A DNA stretch of 47,206 nucleotides, from the IMG/VR virus record IMGVR_UViG_3300030101_000969, positions 5,324 through 52,529 of that record. One strand, 5' to 3'. This stretch comes from a virus. Shown piece by piece: positions 41,239-47,206 of this stretch; within the stretch, counting starts at the first letter, position 1, and every line of letters starts with the position of its first letter. The translations under genes and the position numbers were made by a program. Below the pieces are notes generated by a model, which saw only the letters and a list, made by a program, of their open reading frames with translations, ran no database searches and was not told the origin of the DNA.

Positions 41239-43100
41239 TATTTTTTACCGTCCTGTCTCATTTCTAATCTAAAAGAACCTAAACGCCATCCATATCCTAA
41301 ACCTGTGCTTTCAAATCTTAATATAGCCTGTCTTGTCCTAGCCCTAATGAAAGCCTGTTGCGTTGTAGAATCTATTGGACTGGTGGTTAAAGTTGTTGGA
41401 GTATCTAAAGGAAAATCTACTCCTTTTACAGATACATTTAATGTATTAGCTGTTCCTGTTTGCCCTCTAAATTTTAAATCAGGTATTATTTTAGAGACAA
41501 ACATAAAGTGTTCACCATCAGGTTCTAAATCAAAATCAGAGGTTTCTATAAAAGCTGTCATGGCTGTACCATCTGCATCATTACCTACTTCGTGATTATA
41601 TAAAAAATTATCATCACTTCCGCTTGTTTTACCTGCTGCTACAGGAAAATCTAAAGAGTTTGCTTCTATCCAAGCTGTTCTAACAAAGTCATCGTTAGTT
41701 GTGCCTATACTCCAAGTATTTTCTAAGTAATTAAATATTACATATCTATTTAATTCACTAGAATCAGCAGAAGGATAAAACCACATTATTTCATTATGAT
41801 CTACATTTGAAAGACCATATATTTTAAAACTTTGTTCTAAGTTTATATCTGAAAATATATAATCTTGAACTGCACAAGGTAAAGTTTGTACGCTACCTGC
41901 ATAAACATAAAAACTACCTCTATCCATAAAAAACACTTTGTTGTCAGCATTAATAGCAGCTTTTGGAGAAATCATAGAAGGACCCTGCATAATTTCACTA
42001 AAACTAAATATAAATGGTGCTCCTGAATATTGCATAGAATGCAAACCATTATCTGTCCAAATAAGTATTTCTTGTCTAGTTCTTAATGCTCCTATAATAG
42101 TTGAACCGCTAGACAATCTAGTTCCTCCCGCCGTGTTAGTAGAAGTTGGTGTCCAATCTATTGCATTTTCTTGATCTGACCATCTTACAAACAACGGGTC
42201 TATAGTTGATGAACCTATAGGATTAGCCCCAAAACAAATTATATGCCGATCAATGTCGGATACCATTATCTGTAAAGCACTTGTCGGTGGATTACTTGCA
42301 CCAGCTAAATCAGAAAAGGCTACTGCTCTAACTGTTGCTCCTGAACTTTCGTCCCAATAAAAGATGCCACCGCCTCTAATGCAAGATATTAAATCATCAC
42401 CGAAATTATCTTGTGACCATAACCTTAACTGACTAGAAGCCGATATAGAACTTACTGATCCCCAAGTTCCGGCACCCCAAGTACCAGCACCCCATCCTGT
42501 TCCTTTTACAAAATTATCTAAACCTATATTAATTTCATAAGAACCGTCAACACCAGAGCCACCATTACCTGTATCGCTTGCATTAGCTGTAACAGTAGAA
42601 CCCGAAGTGTCTTTAGCAATTATGTTATATGTATTAGCTGTTAATACAGCATTAATTGTATATTCTTGATTTAATACGTCAGCAGTTATATTTCCTCCTA
42701 ACGATACTGCTTGTGCAAACGTAACTGTATCTCCTAATACTGCACCATGAGAAGAATCTGTTACTACTATTGTTGATGAACCATTTGTAGCTGCAAAAGT
42801 AATTGAATTAGTAGAAGTTTTTCTAATAGGTGTTATGTTATTGAAATTGGTACCCTGTTTTACAAATAATTTTAAATGTGTTCCTACGCCTATGTAATCT
42901 GTTTGTCCTTGATCTCTATAAGAATGTAAGCTTCTACAAGTACCCTCAAAACTACTAAGAGTATTTTTTTCCCATCCACCTATTTTTTCAGGTCTACCAC
43001 TTCTAAATCTAACTTTATCTGCATCAAAAAATCCGCCTTCTTCTGAATAAGAAGTTCCTTCTCTAACTATTCCGGGTCTAAAATCGTATTTTTTTAACAT
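41238..43100 (-). CDS. Tail / DNA-stabilisation protein (P22 gp10-like)
   Basis: 620 residues. The N-terminal DFRPGIVREGTSYSEEGGFFDADKVRFRSGRPEKIGGW is a string I associate with podovirus tail-plug proteins. The rest is repeated beta blades (IGVGTHLKLFVKQ, ILIWTDNGLHSMQYSG, VFFMDRGSFYVYAG) like the beta-propeller of P22 gp10, ending in a beta sandwich region. A WGAGTWGAGTWG triple repeat lies near residue 205. It probably closes the portal after packaging. It overlaps the lysozyme gene by seven bases. Confidence 0.72.
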   Translation of the reverse strand: MLKKYDFRPGIVREGTSYSEEGGFFDADKVRFRSGRPEKIGGWEKNTLSSFEGTCRSLHSYRDQGQTDYIGVGTHLKLFVKQGTNFNNITPIRKTSTNSITFAATNGSSTIVVTDSSHGAVLGDTVTFAQAVSLGGNITADVLNQEYTINAVLTANTYNIIAKDTSGSTVTANASDTGNGGSGVDGSYEINIGLDNFVKGTGWGAGTWGAGTWGSVSSISASSQLRLWSQDNFGDDLISCIRGGGIFYWDESSGATVRAVAFSDLAGASNPPTSALQIMVSDIDRHIICFGANPIGSSTIDPLFVRWSDQENAIDWTPTSTNTAGGTRLSSGSTIIGALRTRQEILIWTDNGLHSMQYSGAPFIFSFSEIMQGPSMISPKAAINADNKVFFMDRGSFYVYAGSVQTLPCAVQDYIFSDINLEQSFKIYGLSNVDHNEIMWFYPSADSSELNRYVIFNYLENTWSIGTTNDDFVRTAWIEANSLDFPVAAGKTSGSDDNFLYNHEVGNDADGTAMTAFIETSDFDLEPDGEHFMFVSKIIPDLKFRGQTGTANTLNVSVKGVDFPLDTPTTLTTSPIDSTTQQAFIRARTRQAILRFESTGLGYGWRLGSFRLEMRQDGKK

Positions 43101-43540
43101 GATTCTTCTAAAACTCTATCTCTTAATCTTTTGGCTCTATCTCCAACTTGTGTAGCCCATTTACTATCCATCATCTCAACAGCAGCAGTTTTGTAATCAC
43201 CTGTTTGCATTGCTGTTAAAAACTTAACAAATTTACTTAATCTTGGATAACCTAAATTAAAACACATATTAACCATAACTCTTTGTTTGTTATCGTCTAA
43301 ATCTTTCCACCACCAAAGATTTCTATCTAAATCTTCACATACTGAATTTATATCAGATTCTAAACACTCTAATATCCTTTGCTCAGATACTGGAGTACCC
43401 ACATCTTGTCCATGTTCTTCGTCAGTCTCTAATATTAAATGCCCTACTCCTAAAGTTGGATAACCAAGATGGTCTAAATATATTTCGTACTTATAACCTT
43501 CATCTAATATTAATTCTTTGATTAATTTATCTTTATTCAT
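43094..43540 (-). CDS. Endolysin, T4-lysozyme type (GH24)
   Basis: 148 residues. E14 in LDEGYKYEIYLDHLGYPTLGVG, D23 and T29 reproduce the Glu-x8-Asp-x5-Thr spacing of the T4 lysozyme triad (E11, D20, T26), and GVGHLI follows as in the family. It cuts the peptidoglycan sugar chain. There is no signal peptide, so it needs the holin encoded just upstream. Its ribosome site is partly within a hairpin (see 43541-43604), which could delay synthesis. Confidence 0.9.
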   Translation of the reverse strand: MNKDKLIKELILDEGYKYEIYLDHLGYPTLGVGHLILETDEEHGQDVGTPVSEQRILECLESDINSVCEDLDRNLWWWKDLDDNKQRVMVNMCFNLGYPRLSKFVKFLTAMQTGDYKTAAVEMMDSKWATQVGDRAKRLRDRVLEESC

Positions 43541-43604
43541 ATTTAAAACCTTCCCCTATCAAAAAAGAACAGGAGCAGACTTGCTCTAAATTAATAGGGG
43601 TCGG
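43541..43604 (-). promoter_or_regulatory. Hairpin over the lysozyme ribosome site
   Basis: Between holin and lysozyme, CCCCTAT pairs with ATAGGGG over 7 bp with an inner GAGCA/TGCTC hairpin. On the minus strand the 3' arm ATAGGGG runs straight into GGGGAAGG, the lysozyme ribosome site, so folding hides about half of it. There is no U-run for termination. This may tune lysozyme translation relative to holin. Confidence 0.55.
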
Positions 43605-44075
43605 CTAATCCTGTTTTTGCGAAGCACCAAAATAAAAACTTATAACAGCACTTGCTAAACCACCTAGATATCCAAGCACCAAATTAATCAAAGCCTCTGA
43701 GTTCTGTTCGGGCGGCTGTATAGTTACTAAAAATATATACGCTAAAAATCCACCTACCGTAGCTATACCCATTAATCTAGCAGTCCAATCCTTTCCAAAT
43801 TTACCTCTAGCATCTTGTTTATCAGCAGTTTCTAACTTAAATACATCTACTTCTAATTCTTTCATTTGAAGTTCAAAGGCTTGCTCTGCTTTTTTTAACT
43901 CTAGCATTTGTTCTGGTGTTGCTGATTCTATAGCTTTCTCTATGGCTTTAGGTTCATTTTTACATCCTAAAACCTCTGAAATCATATTAGCAGCCATACC
44001 ACCCATAGGACCGCCTAAAGCAGTTCCTAATGTTGGTGCTACAGCACCTACGACACTTTTTAATAAATCTTTCAT
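43605..44075 (-). CDS. Holin-like membrane protein
   Basis: 156 residues from ATG 44075, with GGGAG five bases upstream; a frame start at 44087 would lie inside the cyclase gene. A Gly/Ala-rich hydrophobic N-terminus (VGAVAPTLGTALGGPMGGMAANMI), a charged coiled middle (about 40-95), then two transmembrane helices (ARLMGIATVGGFLAYIFLV and LINLVLGYLGGLASAVISFY) and a short polar tail. Resembles three-span holins of the GTA/phage type. Position directly before the endolysin supports the call. Confidence 0.75.
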   Translation of the reverse strand: MKDLLKSVVGAVAPTLGTALGGPMGGMAANMISEVLGCKNEPKAIEKAIESATPEQMLELKKAEQAFELQMKELEVDVFKLETADKQDARGKFGKDWTARLMGIATVGGFLAYIFLVTIQPPEQNSEALINLVLGYLGGLASAVISFYFGASQKQD

Positions 44076-44077
44076 TT

Positions 44078-45844
44078 CTACTCCCATGTGTAAACTTGTA
44101 AGGGTTCTGCTTTACCTTTTACCTCTATAGGTTCAAGTAGCTTCAAACCAAAATTACTATATTTAGCAGTCTCCTCACCTATTAAAACTCCGACACCCGC
44201 AACCTTAGTGCTTGATTCTAATCTAGCAGCTACATTACAAGGATCGCCTATTAAACTAAATGCAAATCTATCTGTAGCACCAAAATTGCCAGCAATACAT
44301 ATACCGCTATTAACACCTATACCTATAGCTACTTTGGGTATACCTTCTTCTACAAATTTTATATTTAGTAAATCTATATTTTTTTGTATTTCTTTAGCTG
44401 CACTCAATGCTAAATTATGATGATCTTCTTGAGGTATTATAGTGTTCCAATGAAACATACCGGCATCACCTATAAATTTATCAGTACAACCAAAATATTT
44501 ATTAGCTGCTTGCACCTGAACATCTAATACAGAGTTCATAATATATGTCACCATTTCAGGCTCTACAGATTCTGACAAGCTAGTAAAGCCTCTTAAATCT
44601 GTAAATATAATAGAACAATCAACTCTTTTACCATTTACCTGACAAAGTTCAGGATTATCTTGTAGTTTTTTTACCATTCTAGGATCAAGATATTTACCAA
44701 ACTGTCCTTTTATTTGTTGACGTAATTTATACTGCTCTCTAAATCGTAAATAAAATGCTGTTGATCCGCTTATAAACTGAGATATTAAAGACCATACTAC
44801 ATCTATTAAAATACCTTGTTGTATTAAATAATATCCCCCTATTGCTGTGCTTATAAAAATAATACTTGTTGTAGATATTCCTAAAGTTATCCCAAAAATA
44901 TTAATTAAAGTTATAACTAAACATATTGATATAAATGTAATTAACAGTTCTACAAACAATGCGTAATCAGGTATGTAAGGACTATCTTGTATAAGTATGG
45001 ATTCTGCTAATGCTGCTTGTATTTTGTGAGGTTCTAACAGCCCAACTGGTGTTGCAAGTTGAGGCATAATACCTTTTGCAGTAAAACCAACAAAAACAAA
45101 TTTGTTTTCTACATCCATCTCTGCTAACGATGTTTCATGTGGAACAACCCAAGAAATCCATTTTCTGCCTAGACTATCTGTTTTAACAGGGGATAATCCT
45201 TTTACTCTTATTTCTTCTATGCCATTAGTATTTGTTTTAATAACATAAGTATCTGCACCAGTTAATATTTTTAATACTTCTGTACCATAAGCCGAAACCC
45301 ATCCATCCGGTGTTTTTAATAATAAAGGTAATCTTCTTACTAGGTTGTCAACATCTGTTCTAGCTACAGCTATACCTTGATTAGCATTTTGTTTTAGTAT
45401 GTTAATATTTTCTATAACACCTTCAGCCGGAATACCACTTACATCATTGCCTAGTATTACTGTTCCTACAGTTGATGGATAAATACCATTGTTATTTTCA
45501 AACATCGCTAAAATACTGGGTGCATAAGATAAAGCTTGTCCAAAATCTTTATCTCCACCAAAGCGGTCTTTTTGTGGAAAGGCAACTACCCAACCGACTC
45601 CTATTGCTCCTCTTTCTAATAACTCTATTTGTATTTCAGCGAGCCTTTGTCTACTCAGAGGGTAGCCACCCTCTTTAGTTATATCATCTTCTGTTATATT
45701 AAGTACAGAAAAATAACCAGAGGATTCTTGTTGTTTTACAAAATTATCAAAAGTTTTTAACTTTATAATCTCATAAAATTTAAAATTATTAATAGGTATA
45801 AAACATAAAATTATAAGTAAACCTATGTATATATATCTATTCAC
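44078..45844 (-). CDS. CHASE2-domain class III adenylate/guanylate cyclase
   Basis: 588 residues. One N-terminal transmembrane helix (about 4-20), an extracytoplasmic CHASE2-type sensor (about 25-290, with YPLSRQRLAEIQIELLERGA and FVGFTAKG typical of the domain), three closely spaced membrane helices (about 300-370) and a class III cyclase (about 395-585). The cyclase has both metal aspartates (IIFTDLRGFT near 416, KFIGDAG near 460), the substrate Lys before the second, and NVAARLES with the transition-state Asn and Arg; Ser in FSLIGD takes the base-recognition place. All key residues are present, so activity is likely. It starts at GTG within the FecR stop (GTGA) and ends three bases before the holin start. 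A cyclase in a lysis operon is very unusual for a phage. Confidence 0.88.
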   Translation of the reverse strand: MNRYIYIGLLIILCFIPINNFKFYEIIKLKTFDNFVKQQESSGYFSVLNITEDDITKEGGYPLSRQRLAEIQIELLERGAIGVGWVVAFPQKDRFGGDKDFGQALSYAPSILAMFENNNGIYPSTVGTVILGNDVSGIPAEGVIENINILKQNANQGIAVARTDVDNLVRRLPLLLKTPDGWVSAYGTEVLKILTGADTYVIKTNTNGIEEIRVKGLSPVKTDSLGRKWISWVVPHETSLAEMDVENKFVFVGFTAKGIMPQLATPVGLLEPHKIQAALAESILIQDSPYIPDYALFVELLITFISICLVITLINIFGITLGISTTSIIFISTAIGGYYLIQQGILIDVVWSLISQFISGSTAFYLRFREQYKLRQQIKGQFGKYLDPRMVKKLQDNPELCQVNGKRVDCSIIFTDLRGFTSLSESVEPEMVTYIMNSVLDVQVQAANKYFGCTDKFIGDAGMFHWNTIIPQEDHHNLALSAAKEIQKNIDLLNIKFVEEGIPKVAIGIGVNSGICIAGNFGATDRFAFSLIGDPCNVAARLESSTKVAGVGVLIGEETAKYSNFGLKLLEPIEVKGKAEPLQVYTWE

Positions 45845-46953
45845 GATCCTTGAGTTATTTTTATTGTTGTTGATGAGCCTCCGTTAATTTTTACTACGTT
45901 AGATACACCATCTTGTACCAATATAACTGTATAGCTACCAGAGCCATCAAGATTCAATTTAGCACTTTGATTAACTGTTCTAGTAAGACTAATATTTTGT
46001 CCTGTTATTATTGTAGTTATCTGTGTATCTTTATCTTGACCAATTTCTGTACCTGTTATTCTAATTCCCACACCACCTTGTTTAAGTGCGTCTTCTTCTT
46101 TTTCTATAGCTAGTGCGTCTAAAACATTTAACAAATCTTCTAAAAAATTAACATCTAAATAATTAACATCTAACTCTGTAAACTCAAGTTCCTCCTCTGC
46201 ATCCAAAAAATCTTCGTTAAGATAATCTATGTCTAAATCATCAAACTCCAAATAATCTACTGAAGTTTTTGATTGAGTTTCTTCTGTTTGTTGTTCAGCC
46301 TCTTTTGGTGGATTAACAATCAACATATTATCAATCAAATCTAGTGATATATCTAAAGTCACAGGTTTAGTTGGATTATTTTCATAAACAGCTACTGTTG
46401 TAGCTTGATATGGTTTATTCAAAGTTACGCTACCGGTTGCTGTCGAAACCAAAATCTCACCGCTAGATATGCCATTTTCATCAGGCAATAGTATTACTAG
46501 CGATCTTCCAAGTTCATCTACTGTGCAGGTAAAATCTGTACCACGAATCGCAATTTGGGCTGTCGGTGTACGTATTGATATATTGCTTTTATTGTTAAAT
46601 TTACCTGTAACAAACCTTGCTGTACCACTGGCAAACTTAAGTGCCATCTTAGATTTTGATGGGTCAGGGTCATAGATATATTCATCTATAACTAACTTAG
46701 AATGTTCAGTTAATTTAACTGTAGAATCATCCTCAAAAGTAATGGCAACTCTGCCCGCTTCTGTGCGGACATCATCCATTTGTTGTATGTTGAACTCTAG
46801 TTCAGCACCATAAGGTTTATCTCTTAGAACTTGTGCGTTGCCTCTCAGTTCAGATATAGAACCTATATCAACAGACGAATGAATTACCTGAGTCTGACTG
46901 AGTAACGCAAACAGTGCCGTTAGAGCCAGCAGATGTAATCTTGAGCCAGTCAT
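45841..46953 (-). CDS. Secreted FecR-domain protein
   Basis: 370 residues. Signal peptide MTGSRLHLLALTALFALLSQ; FecR domain about 30-180 with GSISELRGNAQVLR, VRTEAGRVAITFEDDSTVKLTEHSKLVID, and IRTPTAQIAIRGTDF, the family's signature end. The second half is acidic (Asp/Glu/Leu/Tyr repeats, about 225-275) and beta-rich toward the C-terminus. FecR proteins in bacteria are often encoded next to CHASE2-cyclases, and here the stop overlaps the cyclase start, so they are made together and probably act as periplasmic partner and sensor. Its first 86 bases overlap the upstream gene in another frame. Confidence 0.85.
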   Translation of the reverse strand: MTGSRLHLLALTALFALLSQTQVIHSSVDIGSISELRGNAQVLRDKPYGAELEFNIQQMDDVRTEAGRVAITFEDDSTVKLTEHSKLVIDEYIYDPDPSKSKMALKFASGTARFVTGKFNNKSNISIRTPTAQIAIRGTDFTCTVDELGRSLVILLPDENGISSGEILVSTATGSVTLNKPYQATTVAVYENNPTKPVTLDISLDLIDNMLIVNPPKEAEQQTEETQSKTSVDYLEFDDLDIDYLNEDFLDAEEELEFTELDVNYLDVNFLEDLLNVLDALAIEKEEDALKQGGVGIRITGTEIGQDKDTQITTIITGQNISLTRTVNQSAKLNLDGSGSYTVILVQDGVSNVVKINGGSSTTIKITQGS

Positions 46954-47206
46954 TATCAGATGTAGATTCCTGATCTATATTAAAAGTCCTGTCGTTACCA
47001 GTGTGATCTAGGTAAAAATAACCACCTGCATATCCATCACCATCATAAGTTACAGTGTTATCGTCACCATCTATATCCATGTAGTTAGTTGCACCATCTA
47101 CATCTATAGCTGCTGTGATACTGTTGCCTCCCCCTTGTATTATCCAATCTAAATCTAGGTTTGCTGCTAATGCTGTCATAGCATGATTGAGGGTCATAGT
47201 GTTTGT
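46868..47206 (-). CDS. Curlin-like repeat protein, N-terminus outside the window
   Basis: At least 113 codons, open to the window edge. Repeats with Gly/Asn/Asp and alternating hydrophobic residues: GGGNSITAAIDVDGATNYMDI, DGDDNTVTYDGDGYAGGYFYLDHTGNDRTFNID. The N-(S/T)-(I/V)-T spacing about every 20-25 residues resembles curli subunits (beta-helix rungs), though the Gln and Asn ladder is weaker. The C-terminus has two cysteines (VCVTQSDSGNSFVC). It is directly before FecR and CHASE2-cyclase, suggesting a surface-located partner. It could also be a phage fibre. Confidence 0.6.
   Translation of the reverse strand, partial: TNTMTLNHAMTALAANLDLDWIIQGGGNSITAAIDVDGATNYMDIDGDDNTVTYDGDGYAGGYFYLDHTGNDRTFNIDQESTSDNDWLKITSAGSNGTVCVTQSDSGNSFVC

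Noticed and set aside
1-47206. Closed circular genome
   Set aside because: Joining 47206 to 1 reads the gene at 1-424 into an atypical segment with a stop after about 45 codons and does not fit the curlin-like frame, so sequence is missing between the ends.
1-47206. tRNA genes, CRISPR arrays, insertion sequences, integrase or attachment sites
   Set aside because: None seen on reading both strands; the repeats present are palindromes and short tandem units, not spaced arrays or transposon ends.

Overview
The window is most of a tailed bacteriophage genome (Caudoviricetes, podovirus-like), probably marine. The evidence is a full head and packaging set: small and large terminase, portal, scaffold-like protein, HK97-fold capsid protein and a phage-encoded GroES. 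There are also P22 gp10-type tail and internal virion genes, a GH24 lysozyme, and an AT-rich sequence of tightly packed, overlapping genes. I see no integrase, RNA polymerase, DNA polymerase, tRNA or CRISPR array, so nothing here shows lysogeny. The host cannot be read from the sequence. Both ends cut through genes, and joining them does not restore a sensible reading frame, so the window is not a closed circle.

Layout. (1) 1-9924, minus strand: packaging and head genes in the order small terminase, LexA-type winged-helix protein, large terminase, portal, GroES, scaffold, capsid. (2) 9925-10611: a divergent control region with a good sigma70-type plus-strand promoter at 10016-10044, followed by about 0.5 kb without a gene that is dense in hairpins. 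(3) 10612-26654, plus strand: early/middle genes, including a MoxR ATPase / metallopeptidase-VWA module, many very small proteins, and a recombination set (PD-(D/E)XK nuclease, Sak3-type annealing protein, SSB-tailed protein, DUF968 HNH protein, GIY-YIG nuclease). A minus-strand island at 18852-21529 carries the primase-helicase and two small genes. (4) 26844-47206, minus strand: the late operon, read right to left: curlin-like protein (partial), FecR protein, CHASE2-cyclase, holin, lysozyme, tail and internal virion proteins, and a 2676-residue polyvalent protein.

Two layers of non-coding organisation stand out. A near-perfect palindrome with core ATTGAACGTTCAAT occurs nine times between 9.4 and 36.2 kb, mostly in gene gaps. 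A partial copy lies just downstream of the -10 box of the LexA-type gene, which suggests a phage regulon. Four copies sit beside a hairpin whose loop region carries GTTnyGGATAT. In addition, the gaps in the early region repeatedly fold on paper into compact multi-branched RNAs (10.05-10.57, 15.33-15.48, 16.12-16.22, 16.50-16.75 and 24.57-24.70 kb).

The most unusual protein cargo is a FecR plus CHASE2/class III nucleotide cyclase pair placed directly before holin and lysozyme. This suggests that the phage manipulates a host second messenger, or that it has captured a host sensory module. The giant virion protein contains a zeta-toxin-like kinase domain and an HExxH motif. Function calls come from reading motifs by eye; no database search was run.
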